A stretch of 64,000 bases of DNA from SURF-21 sp964529285 (GTDB taxonomy: Bacteria; Actinomycetota; Geothermincolia; Geothermincolales; RBG-13-55-18), in NCBI GenBank assembly GCA_964529285.1, contig CAZGWK010000014.1:1-64000 (forward strand), written 5' to 3'. A model generated the notes under the pieces. The model saw nothing but the letters and a program-made list of their open reading frames with translations. It did not search any database and was not told the origin of the DNA. This document shows, piece by piece, positions 16,383-26,100 of the stretch. Within the stretch, counting starts at the first letter, position 1. Every line of letters begins with the position of its first letter. The position numbers were made by a program, and so were the translations under genes.

Positions 16383-17114
16383 ATGAGGATCGCATTGGTG
16401 GGAGCGGGGGCCATGGGCACGATCATCGGTGCCTTGATCGCCAAAGGCGGAGAGGACATCGTGATGGTGGACGTGAACGAGCCGCATGTAAAGGCCTTGA
16501 ACGAAAAGGGGGCCACGATAACGGGACACATGGATATCACCGTCCCGGTGAATGCGGTCACCCCGGACGGCATGGAGGGCACCTACGACCTCGTCATCTA
16601 TCTCGTGAAGACCACGTACGACGACAAGGCTCTGCCTGAGATACTGCCGTTTATCGGCGACGGCAGTATGGTCATCACGCTGCAGAACGGGGTTCCCGAG
16701 GAGAGGGTCGCCGCGGTCGTGGGCAGGGAAAGGACGCTGGGCGGCGCCATCGGATGGGGGGCTACCTTCATCGGCCCCGGTGTCTCCGAGCTCACCTACG
16801 ACCCGGTCGAGATGACCTACGATATCGGCGAGCTGGACGGCTCGCTCAGCAAGCGCATCAAGGCGGTGAAGGGTGTCCTGGACCTGGCGGGGAGTGCCGA
16901 GATCTCCGACAACCTGGTGGGTACGCGCTGGGTCAAGCTCATGGTCAACGTGTCCATGAGCGGACTGAGTGCCGCCCTGGACTGCACGTATGGGGATATC
17001 CTGGATAACGACAAGGTGACCGAGATAATAAGGGGCATAGAGGACCGCAGGTACCCGCTGAGTTTCGATAACCTGGATATGATCGAGGTTCGGCCGCTCG
17101 AGGAGATAATCTGA
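16383..17114 (+). pseudogene. ketopantoate reductase (PanE/ApbA) homologue with apparent internal deletion
   Basis: The 243-residue ORF begins with an intact Rossmann motif (MRIALVGAGAMGTIIGALIA), retains LVKTTYD and LQNG, and has the C-domain segment GTRWVKLMVNVSMSGLSAAL with the catalytic Lys. After CTYGDILDNDKV it jumps directly to VTEIIRGIEDRRYPLSFDNL, which in relatives is the extreme C-terminus. About 60-80 residues of the helical dimerisation domain normally between these are missing, in frame. Family length is ~300. It may be a decayed gene or an altered reductase. AAGGAGGGG precedes the ATG. Confidence 0.65.
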
Positions 17115-17252
17115 ACCCGGGGCGGACGGCCTGCGCGGGGTCCCCGGCTTAGGGATTTCGGGGGACGGGGGCGGCGAGTCGACGTTTGCGTGGTTCAGAT
17201 ATAGATATGCAACACGGTACGGAAGGGACGCGAGGGGGAGGAAGGTAGTTTA

Positions 17253-17741
17253 ATGAACGAGGAAATGACCCTTGAGGAGATAAGGAAACGCATCTTCGGG
17301 CTGCTTAACGAATCGCCGTTCTACCGCCATATCGGCATGGTCGTGGTGGAGGCGGGCGAAGGCCGTGCCACGTTGGAGCTGCCGGTGAAAGAGGAGCTCA
17401 AGAACCTCTACGGGATACTGCACGGCGGAGTGATAGCGGCGCTTCTCGATTCCTCCTGTTCCATAGCAGTCGGCACGCTGCTTGGGTTTGACGAGGCTGC
17501 CGTCACCATAGACCAGCGCATCAATTACATCTCCAACGTCAAGGGCGGGATGCTCTACGGTGAGGGCAAGGCATTGCACAAGGGGAGGTACACCGGGGTC
17601 AGCCAGGCGGAGGTAAGGGACGAAGACGGTAACCTGGTGGCCGCCGGGATGACCACCCAGTTCATAATCAAAAGGGGAGAGAGCCAGGTCAGGGACTCAA
17701 AGGACCCCGTCGATGACCGGCTGAAGAAGCCCGAAGCCTGA
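17253..17741 (+). CDS. PaaI-like hotdog-fold acyl-CoA thioesterase
   Basis: The 162-residue protein shows the hotdog helix signature NLYGILHGGVIAALLDSS (residues ~48-65), with the HGG motif and conserved Asp of PaaI/YbdB-type thioesterases. Strands with TIDQRINYISNVKGG and EVRDEDGNLVAAGMTTQFII follow. Such enzymes hydrolyse acyl- or aryl-CoA and release CoA. A charged tail of ~20 residues extends beyond the domain. GGGGGAGGAAGG precedes the ATG. It lies just upstream of the four SDR genes. Confidence 0.88.
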   Translation: MNEEMTLEEIRKRIFGLLNESPFYRHIGMVVVEAGEGRATLELPVKEELKNLYGILHGGVIAALLDSSCSIAVGTLLGFDEAAVTIDQRINYISNVKGGMLYGEGKALHKGRYTGVSQAEVRDEDGNLVAAGMTTQFIIKRGESQVRDSKDPVDDRLKKPEA

Positions 17742-17898
17742 ATACTCGAGAGAAGGGGATCTCCCTGGCGGAAACACCCTGCGAGCGTACGCAGCGGGTG
17801 GCAGGACTGCATGCGCATCGAGATGTATGAGAATAATGGCTCTGCGGTTATCATAATGGATAACCAGAAGGCATGCGCTGTGTAAGGGGGTAACTGAT

Positions 17899-18738
17899 AT
17901 GCGGGATTTCAACGGCAAGGTGGTGGTGATAACCGGAGCCGCAAGCGGCATCGGCAGGGAGATGGCGCTGGCCTTTGCGCGGCGGGGGGCGAGGATGGCC
18001 TTGGCCGATATCGATGCCGGGGGCCTGGAGAGGGTGCGGGGCGAGCTGGGTGGCCGGGGCACCGGCGTTTATACGCAGGTGGTCGACGTCTCTGTCGCCG
18101 CCGAGGTGGAAGCATTCTGCGACAGCATCTACCGGGAAATGGGAAGGGTGGACGTCCTCTGCAACAACGCTGGCGTGGCCGTGGGCGGCTGGATGGAGGA
18201 CGTCTCCATGGACGATTGGAGCTGGCAGCTCGGCCCCAACCTCTGGGGGGTCATACACGGATGCCACTATTTCTACCCGCGCATGATCGCGCAGGGTGGA
18301 GGTGGTCATATCGTCAATACGGCGTCCGGAGCCGGCCTCATCCCTCTTCCCATCACCGTCGCCTACAATACCACCAAGTTCGCGGTGGTAGGTTTCTCCG
18401 AGACCCTGCGCGCCGAGGCGGCCATGTACGGCATCGGGGTCTCCGCAGTGTGCCCGGGCTTCGTCATCACCCGGGTGGTGGATAATGCGAGGATAGTCTC
18501 CGGGACGGAGCGTTCGTCGCCCGCGGAACTGAAGCAGCGGTTCGCGCGCTTCTTCGAGCGGCGCAACTATACTCCCGACAAGGTGGCGGCGGCGGTGATC
18601 AAAGGGATCGAGCGCAACAGGAGCGTGATCGTAATAGGCCCGGAGACTAGGTTGGGTGATATTTCCATGCGCTTGAGCCGCGGTCTGGTGATCTTCGTCA
18701 TGCAGCAAGCCGCCCGCTTCATCAAGAAGTATGTATGA
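17899..18738 (+). CDS. short-chain dehydrogenase/reductase, paralogue 1 of 4
   Basis: A classical SDR of 279 residues. The cofactor motif TGAASGIG is at residues ~12-19, NNAG at ~90, catalytic Ser in NTASGAG (~141) and Tyr/Lys in YNTTK (~155-159). ADID after the second strand suggests NAD rather than NADP preference. The C-terminus (residues 200-279) is a long basic helix region shared by all four neighbours. A second family-wide mark is WGVIHGCHYFYPRMIAQGG. GGGGG lies at suitable distance from the ATG. Substrate unknown; relatives act on alcohols or 3-hydroxyacyl compounds. Confidence 0.92.
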   Translation: MRDFNGKVVVITGAASGIGREMALAFARRGARMALADIDAGGLERVRGELGGRGTGVYTQVVDVSVAAEVEAFCDSIYREMGRVDVLCNNAGVAVGGWMEDVSMDDWSWQLGPNLWGVIHGCHYFYPRMIAQGGGGHIVNTASGAGLIPLPITVAYNTTKFAVVGFSETLRAEAAMYGIGVSAVCPGFVITRVVDNARIVSGTERSSPAELKQRFARFFERRNYTPDKVAAAVIKGIERNRSVIVIGPETRLGDISMRLSRGLVIFVMQQAARFIKKYV

Positions 18739-18893
18739 GAACGAGAGTCTCGCGGAGACAAAGACCATGGAAGCCGTGGAGCGGGAACGGGCTCCCTCGA
18801 CCTGAGGGGCGGCGGGCAAGTCGCCCGCGCGAGCGCGGCTCCTGCGAAACGTGATAACTATGCCGCCAGGCGCGGTGTAAGAAGGAGACGAAA

Positions 18894-19739
18894 ATGCCGG
18901 GGATGAAGGACTTCGCGGGAAAGGTCGTGGTGGTAACGGGTGCCGCGAACGGCATCGGTCGGGAGATGTCCCTGGCCTTTGCGAGACGGGGGGCGAGGCT
19001 GGCACTTGCCGATATCGATGGCGAGGGCCTGCGCAAGGTGCGGGCGGAGCTGGATGCGCTTGGAACCGACGCCTACATCCAGGTGGTCGACGTCTCGGTC
19101 GCCGCCGAGGTGGAAACATTCCGCGACAGCATCTACCGGGAAATGGGAAAGGTCGACGTCCTCTGCAACAACGCGGGAGTGGCGTTGGGAGGAGATTTCG
19201 AACTCATGACGTTAGGGGATATGCACTGGCAGGTAGGAGCGAACCTCATGGGGGTCATCCACGGCTGCCATTATTTCTATCCCCGTATGCTGGCGCAGGG
19301 GAGCGGTCATATCGTAAACACGGCTTCCGCTGCGGGGCTGATACCTTTCTCGGGCCTGGCCCTGTACAGCGGCACGAAGCATGGTGTAGTCGGCCTGTCC
19401 GAGACCCTGCGCGCCGAGGCAGCCCTTCACGGTATAGGGATTACGGTCATCTGCCCGGGTGTCATCGCCACCGACATCGTTAAGAGGAGCAGGATCGTAG
19501 CGGGGTCCGGGAGGTCGACTTCTCACGAGCTGGCTGAGAAGATGGATCGCATCCTGCAATCGCGGGGCTTTACGCCGGACCGGGTGGCGCGCGCGGCGGT
19601 GCGCGCGGTCGCACGGGACACCGGGGTGGCGCGGATAACACCGGAGACTTATGCCCTGGACTGGCTGCACCGCTTCAGCCGCGCCGTCTTCGGGCTGATG
19701 ATGAAAACCGGCTCCCGCGCTGCCAGGTCGATATTGTAG
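18894..19739 (+). CDS. short-chain dehydrogenase/reductase, paralogue 2 of 4
   Basis: 281 residues with TGAANGIG, ADID, NNAG, NTASAAG and the active-site YSGTK. It shares with paralogue 1 long stretches in the N-terminal half (VVDVSVAAEVE, DSIYREMGKVDVLCNNAGVA), down to nearly identical DNA, and diverges more in the C-terminal half. AGAAGGAG precedes ATG 18894; an internal ATG six nt on is also possible. Intact catalytic tetrad. It probably shares a transcript with the other three. Confidence 0.92.
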   Translation: MPGMKDFAGKVVVVTGAANGIGREMSLAFARRGARLALADIDGEGLRKVRAELDALGTDAYIQVVDVSVAAEVETFRDSIYREMGKVDVLCNNAGVALGGDFELMTLGDMHWQVGANLMGVIHGCHYFYPRMLAQGSGHIVNTASAAGLIPFSGLALYSGTKHGVVGLSETLRAEAALHGIGITVICPGVIATDIVKRSRIVAGSGRSTSHELAEKMDRILQSRGFTPDRVARAAVRAVARDTGVARITPETYALDWLHRFSRAVFGLMMKTGSRAARSIL

Positions 19740-19795
19740 GCTTTTCGGCCGGGAAAGCACTCGGCGCGGAACGTCTCGATAGGAAAGGGGTGCCC

Positions 19796-20632
19796 ATGGA
19801 ATTGAAGGGAAAAGCAGTGGCCGTGACCGGCGCGGCCAGCGGCATCGGCAGGGAAACGGCCCTGGCTTTTGCCCGCCGCGGGGCGAGATTGGCAGTAGCG
19901 GATATCGACGGAGAGCGCCTGCGGGAAGTCAGGCGGGAGCTGGAGGAAACGGGCGCAGAGGCTTTTGCGGGAGTGGTGGATGTCTGCGACGCGGAACAGG
20001 TCGGGGGATGGTGCGATGAAGTATACCGCGAGCTGGGAAGGGTCGACGTCCTGTGTAACAATGCAGGCATCGGTATAGGCGGGCGCTTCGAGGACGTAAG
20101 CCTGCAGGACTGGGAGTGGATCGTCGGCGTCAACCTCTGGGGGGTCATACACGGCTGTCATTTCTTCTATCCGCGCATGATCGCGCAGGGCGGCGGGGGG
20201 CATATCGTGAACACGGCGTCCGGAGCCGGCCTGGCGCCGCTTCCCCTCATGACCGCGTATTGTTGTACGAAATACGCCGTTGTCGGCCTGTCCGAGACAT
20301 TGCGCGCCGAGGCGGCCCTGCACGGTATCGGCGTCAGCGCTACCTGCCCGGGTATCGTGGACACGCCCATCACCAGGGCGGTCAAGCTCTGCTCGGGGAC
20401 CGACCGCTCCACCCCGCAGGAGCTGCAGGACAGGATCGTGCGCATTTACAGGCGGCGCGGCTATACCCCGGACCGCGTGGCGGCGGCGGTGGTGAAAGCA
20501 GTGGAGAAGAACAAGGGAGTGGTGCCGGTCTGCCCCGAGACCTATGCCGGCGACTGGCTGCACCGCTTGAGCCGCAGCCTCAACGACGCCGGGTTGAAGA
20601 GGTCCGTAAAGGTCTTTCTCAAGCGGCTGTAG
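19796..20632 (+). CDS. short-chain dehydrogenase/reductase, paralogue 3 of 4
   Basis: 278 residues from ATG 19796, chosen over GTG 19790 because GGAAAGGGG lies directly upstream of the GTG. Motifs TGAASGIG, NNAGIGIGG, NTASGAG and YCCTK are intact. Nucleotides 20091-20193 are identical to 21027-21129 in paralogue 4, including third codon positions. The C-terminus ends in a basic segment (LKRSVKVFLKRL) like paralogue 1, which could contact membrane. Confidence 0.92.
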   Translation: MELKGKAVAVTGAASGIGRETALAFARRGARLAVADIDGERLREVRRELEETGAEAFAGVVDVCDAEQVGGWCDEVYRELGRVDVLCNNAGIGIGGRFEDVSLQDWEWIVGVNLWGVIHGCHFFYPRMIAQGGGGHIVNTASGAGLAPLPLMTAYCCTKYAVVGLSETLRAEAALHGIGVSATCPGIVDTPITRAVKLCSGTDRSTPQELQDRIVRIYRRRGYTPDRVAAAVVKAVEKNKGVVPVCPETYAGDWLHRLSRSLNDAGLKRSVKVFLKRL

Positions 20633-20731
20633 GCATCCAGAAGGTATCGCATAAGGGCATGGGGGGGGCTTAAGGCATCCGTTCCGGCCGGATAATCGTG
20701 GACAGGGTTAAACGGAAAGGCAGATGAAGGT

Positions 20732-21577
20732 ATGGATTATCGCGATAAGGTTGTCGTCGTGACGGGTGCGGGCTCGGGTATCGGGAGGGAGATCGCCCTT
20801 ACCTTCGCGGGGCGCGGGACCAGGCTGGCGCTGGCGGACATCAGCGAAAAAGGATTGTGCGCAGTCCGCGATGAACTGGGGACCGGCGGAAATACGCTGT
20901 ACACAGAGACAGTCGACGTCTCCAGGGCGGACGAGTGCGGCGAATTCTGCGACGCCGTATACCGGGAGATGGGCAGGGTAGATATACTGTGCAACAATGC
21001 CGGGGTAGCCGTGGGCGGAGATTTCCAGGACGTAAGCCTGCAGGACTGGGAGTGGATCGTCGGCGTCAACCTCTGGGGGGTCATACACGGCTGTCATTTC
21101 TTCTATCCGCGCATGATCGCGCAGGGCGGAGGGGGACATATCGTGAACATTGCGTCCGCGGCCGGGTTGTTCCCGGCCCCGTTTTCGATCCCTTACGTAA
21201 GCACGAAGCACGGCGTGGTGGGTCTTTCGCAGACCCTGCGCTCTGAGGCGGCGCTTCACGGCATCGGCGTCAGCGCCATCTGCCCGGGTTTCGTTCTCTC
21301 CAATATCTACCGCAACGCCAGGCAGTGCACACCCCCGGCCAGCGGCACGCAGGATGAGAGCATTGCGGAAACGGAAAGGAAGATGGCGAAACGCAGGTTT
21401 ACCGCCGCTTCGGTGGCCGAAGCGGTAGTGGAAGCGGTGGACGGGAACAAGGGCGTGATGCGGCTCTGCCCCGAGACCTATGCCTGCGATGTCCTGCACC
21501 GTGTGAGCAGAGGTGTTTTCGGCTCTCTCATGGCCCTCGTCGTTGCCGCGAGCAAGCGCGGCACGGGTAAAACCTAG
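20732..21577 (+). CDS. short-chain dehydrogenase/reductase, paralogue 4 of 4
   Basis: 281 residues with TGAGSGIG, ADIS (slightly different cofactor-selectivity turn from the other three), NNAGVAVGG, NIASAAG and YVSTK. The substrate-loop region after the active site (NARQCTPPASGTQDES) is the most divergent part relative to its neighbours, so the four enzymes probably differ in substrate. It is followed by the 150-bp tandem repeat rather than another gene. Confidence 0.92.
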   Translation: MDYRDKVVVVTGAGSGIGREIALTFAGRGTRLALADISEKGLCAVRDELGTGGNTLYTETVDVSRADECGEFCDAVYREMGRVDILCNNAGVAVGGDFQDVSLQDWEWIVGVNLWGVIHGCHFFYPRMIAQGGGGHIVNIASAAGLFPAPFSIPYVSTKHGVVGLSQTLRSEAALHGIGVSAICPGFVLSNIYRNARQCTPPASGTQDESIAETERKMAKRRFTAASVAEAVVEAVDGNKGVMRLCPETYACDVLHRVSRGVFGSLMALVVAASKRGTGKT

Positions 21578-21610
21578 ATCGCTTATTGCTCGCCTCTCTG
21601 CGGGGGGGGA

Positions 21611-21927
21611 GCGCAGATGGTGCTTTATCGGCCCGGGTCCGGGGGTAACGGTCCTTGCTCCCCACTCGCAGGTTGCATATCCGAAGCGCGGTCCTTCTCT
21701 CGCGTATACTGCTCGCGACGGTCGCTTCGTACCGACCCCGCAGTCCCCGGGCAAGGGGGAGCGCAGATGGTGCTTTATCGGCCCGGGTCCGGGGGTAACG
21801 GTCCTTGCTCCCCACTCGCAGGTTGCATATCCGAAGCGCGGTCCTTCTCTCGCGTATACTGCTCGCGACGGTCGCTTCGTACCGACCCCGCAGTCCCCGG
21901 GCAAGGGGGAGCGCAGACGGTGCTTTT
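21611..21927 (+). repeat. perfect 150-bp tandem repeat (two full copies, partial third)
   Basis: Positions 21611-21760 and 21761-21910 are identical base for base, and a third copy starts at 21911 and breaks off after about 16 nt (GCGCAGACGGTGCTTTT, one substitution). The unit is a multiple of three, so spurious ORFs run through it on both strands. It fills the gap between the SDR cluster and the DivIVA gene; no coding or RNA family was recognised. Confidence 0.95.
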
Positions 21928-21939
21928 GGGGGGATTAAA

Positions 21940-21966
21940 AAGGGGAGGGGTCGGACCCCTCCCCTT
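21940..21966 (-). terminator. bidirectional-type terminator of the DivIVA gene
   Basis: AAGGGGAGGGGT and ACCCCTCCCCTT form a perfect 12-bp stem with a 3-nt loop. On the minus strand it is followed by TTTTTAAT, a proper U-tract, 15 nt beyond the DivIVA stop. It could also block transcripts arriving from the SDR genes. Confidence 0.85.
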
Positions 21967-21980
21967 GTTGCTGCGCTTAC

Positions 21981-22628
21981 CTATTCCCAGACGTATTTAT
22001 CTTTCTCCTCTGCGGAAGCCTCCTCGACCTGTACGTCAGCTTCTTGGGAGCTTGGCGCCGCGGTCTCCTCAACTACTACTTCGCTTTCTGCCACATCCTC
22101 CGTATCTTCGGGCAGCACTTCCTTTTCGACTCCCGCGGACTCGGCGGCCGCAGCGAGGTCCGCCCTGGTGGTGTACTCTTCGTACTCGATGAGGAGGCTC
22201 TGGCTCTTGACCAGCAGCTCACGCATGGGTGAAATCTGTTCAACGATCTGGTCGCGGATGGCGGAGAAAGAAGAGAGGATATGGCTCTTTTCGCGCTCCA
22301 GGTCCTCGAGGATGCGATCGCTGCGGTCCTGGGCTCGCTTGATGATGGCGGCGGCCTGGCTGCGCGCTTCCTGAAGGATGTTGCCGGCGCTCCTCTGTGC
22401 ATTCATCAAAGCGGTCTGCAGCGTTTTCTGCATCTCGTCGAACTGGGAGACCTTGCGGTCCATGCTGGCTACTGCATCCTCCAGTTCCTTGTTCTTGTTG
22501 GCCAGCTTCTCCAGCTCGTCCGCTACCACATCCAGGAAGGAATCTACCTCTTCCTTATCGTAGCCTTCCGTGCTTACCGTACTGAACTCCTTAAGATGGA
22601 GGTCCATCGGGATGATCGCCACTGCCAT
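21981..22628 (-). CDS. DivIVA-domain coiled-coil protein
   Basis: The 215-residue protein carries the N-terminal DivIVA lipid-binding domain (DLHLKEFSTVSTEGYDKEEVDSFLDVVADELE, residues ~9-40). A long coiled coil follows (45-150, EARSQAAAIIKRAQDRSDRILEDLE) and then an acidic, disordered tail. Such proteins sit at negatively curved membrane at poles or septa and organise growth or division. The start is ATG 22628, with AAGGAGGAG directly upstream; the ORF extends ten codons further without support. It is divergent from the HEAT-repeat gene, and a strong terminator follows. Confidence 0.88.
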   Translation of the reverse strand: MAVAIIPMDLHLKEFSTVSTEGYDKEEVDSFLDVVADELEKLANKNKELEDAVASMDRKVSQFDEMQKTLQTALMNAQRSAGNILQEARSQAAAIIKRAQDRSDRILEDLEREKSHILSSFSAIRDQIVEQISPMRELLVKSQSLLIEYEEYTTRADLAAAAESAGVEKEVLPEDTEDVAESEVVVEETAAPSSQEADVQVEEASAEEKDKYVWE

Positions 22629-23148
22629 CTCCTCCTTCAAGAAGGTCCGCCGCCTCAACGAGGCAGCTTTTCGGCCTCACCCTAAAATATATAATCTCGC
22701 TGGTTTTTACGCTACTATAACAGCTTTTTCGTCAATTTGCGATAAACCAGGCCAACGTTCACAATCAGGTTCATAGTCATACTTGACGGCGTCATCATTA
22801 GTATTCTTCCTCCTTGTCGCTCCGTCCTTCCGCGGCATAACGGCCGAGCCCCGTCCCAGCCCGGACCCGGAGGGTTCAGTATGGGCGTTTTCGCGTTATT
22901 GCGGTAGATCCCATACGCGGTCAACGCCATCTTCACCGAGCCTTGACATGCATTCATATATAATAGATGTTAATGTAGGCGTATTTCGTTAACTTCCCAG
23001 TAATAATGCTGGAAGTGCATTAGGGCAAGCCGCCTTGAAAGTGCCGGATAGTAGCGGTTGGCCGAGAAAGTATGAATATCCGCGGCGGCCGGGGGGGCTG
23101 GAGCGAGATCGATCCCGTCTGGCGTTGGAGAAAGAGGGGAGAGCATAG
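22629..23148. other. 520-bp divergent region between DivIVA and HEAT-protein genes
   Basis: No gene supported. On the plus strand TTGACA (22943-22948) and TATAAT (22959-22964) are both perfect hexamers but only 10 bp apart, so they cannot work as one standard promoter; each may belong to a different promoter. The minus strand has TTGACG near 22733 facing the DivIVA gene. Confidence 0.5.
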
Positions 23149-26100
23149 GTGAGCGGATTCAAGTTACACAAGTCCCGTTTCGTCAAGCCGAACATCGAGA
23201 AGATGGAGGCGAAGAGGGATGTAAACGGCCTCGTGCAGGCCTTGAAGAACGAAAACGTGAATCTTCGCATCAATGCAGCTCTTGCCCTGGGTAAACTCAA
23301 AAGGGCCCGCGCCGTAGCTCCGCTTATCGAGGCGCTCAGGGATGAGGACGAAGACGTGCGCTGGGGAGCGGCATGGGCGTTGGGGGAGATAGGAAAACCT
23401 GCGGCCCGCCCCCTGATCCAGGTCTTGAACGACCAGGATGGCGACGTGAAATGGAAGGCGGCCTGGGCCTTGGAGAAGATAGGCAAGCCGGTCGTCGAGT
23501 CGCTCATCCAGGCTCTCAAGGTGGAGTCAGGGGAAGCAAAAGCGAAGGTAGCGCTGGTACTCGGCTCGATCGGCGACATCAGGTCGGTCAGGCCGCTGGT
23601 GCAGGCCTTGAGGGATGAGGACGAGAACGTGCGCTGGGGGGCGGCCTGGGCGCTGGAAAAGATCGGCGGGGCCGCGGCGAAAGCGCTCGTGAAATCACTG
23701 TCCGACGAAGACTATGAGGTGCGCAGGGATGCGGCCGTAGCCCTGGGGATCATCCGCGACGAGACAGCAATAGACCCGCTCCTGATGGCCATAAGAGATG
23801 AGGACGCAGGGGTAAGGCGGGAAGCGGCGACCGCGCTCATCAATATCGGAGATAAGAAATCCATCTCCAGCCTGCGTAAATTGCTCAAGGACAGCGACGA
23901 AGACAAGCGCAGGCTGGCGGCTGCCGTGCTGGGAAGCCTGGGCTGGCAACCAGACGAAGAAGTCGACAAGTTGCAGTTCCATATAGCCAACCGGCAGTGG
24001 AAGGAAGTCATAGGCCTGGGTGAGGAGTCCATGCAGCCTCTCCTGAAAGCCCTGAAAGAGGAGAGCTGGGAGGTGCGCAGACAGGCAGCCCTCGCCCTCA
24101 GGGAAAAGGGCGAGCCCATGATAGGGGCGCTTGTGGACGCGATGGACGACGAGGATGAAGATGTGCGCCGCGAGGCGGCACTGGTCTTCAAGGAACTCGG
24201 TGACGAAACAACCCTCGACGAGCTCATCTCGGCCCTCGGAAATCAGGATTGGTTCGTGCGCCGCAGCGTGGCGCTCACCCTTGGAGAGATTGGAAACGAC
24301 AGGGCGATAGCCCCCCTCATAGAGTCCTTGACCGACGAAGACGAGGACGTACGGCGGGTTGCCGCCTGGGCCCTGGGCAGGCTCGGGGAGATAGCTGTGG
24401 ACCCCCTGCTGGAAGCTCTCCGTGACGAGGATGCCAATAAGCGGCGTGGGGCGGCCTGGGCCCTGGGTGTAATCGGGGACGCAAAGGCCTGCGATCTTTT
24501 GATCGCGGCTTTGAAGGACGGGGACGAAGACGTCCGGCGCGGCGCCGCCTGGGCCTTGTCGGAGATCGGGGAGGAAGCGAAAGAACGGTTGAACGAGGCC
24601 CTGGCCGACGAGGATATCAGGGATATCATAGAGGAGATCCTGATAAAACTGGGCGCCAAGGTAGAAGCCGAGGTCAGACAGCCGGAACTGGCGAGCGAGG
24701 TCTCCATGGCCAGGGAGGCGGGTCTCGAGGAAAAAGTTGAGGCGCCCGCGCAGCCAGAAGCCGGGGAGAAAGAAGAGGAGATAGCGGAGGTTACCTCCGC
24801 GGTGATGGACAAGCTGGGCTGGAAGCAGGATGACGAAAGCGGGAAAGCGGATTATTTCATCGCCAAGAGGCAGTGGGACCAGGTCACCGAACTGGGAGAC
24901 GACGCCGTAGATCCGCTTATCCAGGCGCTCGGGGACGCCGACGAAGAGGTTCGCGGAAGGGCGGCCTGGGCCCTGGGCGTCATCGGTAATGTAAGAGCCA
25001 TAGAACCCCTCGTGGAGAGGTTGGGGGACGCCGAGAGGGACGTCAGGGTGAAATCGGCGGGAGCTTTGAAAAAGATCGGGGAAGCATCCGTAGACCCCCT
25101 TATAGAAGCGCTCGGATCCGAGGATGCGGAATTGCGTAAAGAAGCGGCGCGCGTACTGGGCGAGATAAGGGATATACGAGCTACCGCGCCTCTTATCAGG
25201 GCGCTCCGGGACGAAGACGAAAAAGTTCGCGGAAGGGTCGCGAATGCCTTGGAAAAAATAGGTAAACCTGCCATAGAATCGCTCCAGGAGGCCCTGCACG
25301 ACGAGGATCCCACCGTAAGGCAGCTGGCCTCCTCCATACTGACCAGGTTGGGTTGGAAGCCGTCGGAGGTGGAACTGCCGTCCGAGCCCGGGTTGCCCGC
25401 CGCCGAAGAGCTGCCCCTGATGCCGGAGATGCCCCCGGTAGGGGAGGAAGCCGTAAGGGAGACAGTGCCGGAAACGGCGTGGGAACCCGAGAAGGTCGAG
25501 GCCGCCGAGGAAGAGGAAACGGCCGCCGAAGAAGTCCCCGTGCCGGAATTGCCTATCATACCCATGGCACCCGTAGAGGAAGTGGCCCCGGAGAGCAGGG
25601 CGAGGAGGCTGATCCTGGACGGAAAATGGGAACAGGTTGTCGCTTTGGGCGAGGAAGCACTGGAGACGCTCCTGGAAGCCCTCGAAATGGAGGATCCGGA
25701 CGTACGCCGGGGGTCGGCGTGGGCCCTGGGAGTGATAAGGGACAAGAGGGCTACGGAGCACTTGATCGCGGTCCTGGACGACCCGGATACCTCGGTTCGC
25801 CGCGGTGTTGCCTGGGCGTTGGGAGTCATAGGCGATCCCGAAGCCACTATGGCACTTACCGCTTCTCTGGGCGACGAGGACGCCGAGATGAGGAGGAAGA
25901 CGGCGTGGGCCCTGGGGGAGATCGGCGACGAGCGGGCCGTGGAGCCGCTCATCGCAGCCCTGCGCGACGAGGATGAGGACGTACGCAGGGTGTCACTGCT
26001 CGTACTGGAAAAGCTGGGATGGCAGCCTCCCAGTGAGGCCGAGGAGATAAGAAGGCTCATCGCCGAGCGGCAGTGGGACCGCCTGGCGGGATTGGGAGAC

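Noticed and set aside
17851..19119. 422-residue antisense ORF across the first two SDR genes
   Set aside because: Crosses two well-supported genes and an intergenic gap; composition is not protein-like.
21611..21927. CRISPR array
   Set aside because: Units are 150 bp and fully identical with no unique spacers, and no cas gene is present.
21513..22192. ORFs through the 150-bp tandem repeat (two plus-strand frames, two minus-strand frames)
   Set aside because: A repeat length divisible by three keeps frames open; no Shine-Dalgarno, no recognisable domain, and both strands are equally open.
22943..22964. TTGACA and TATAAT as one promoter for the HEAT gene
   Set aside because: The spacing is 10 bp instead of about 17, so they are not a functional pair.
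23695..25761. 688-residue antisense ORF under the HEAT-repeat gene
   Set aside because: Periodic repeats in the sense gene keep the antisense frame open; no independent signal.
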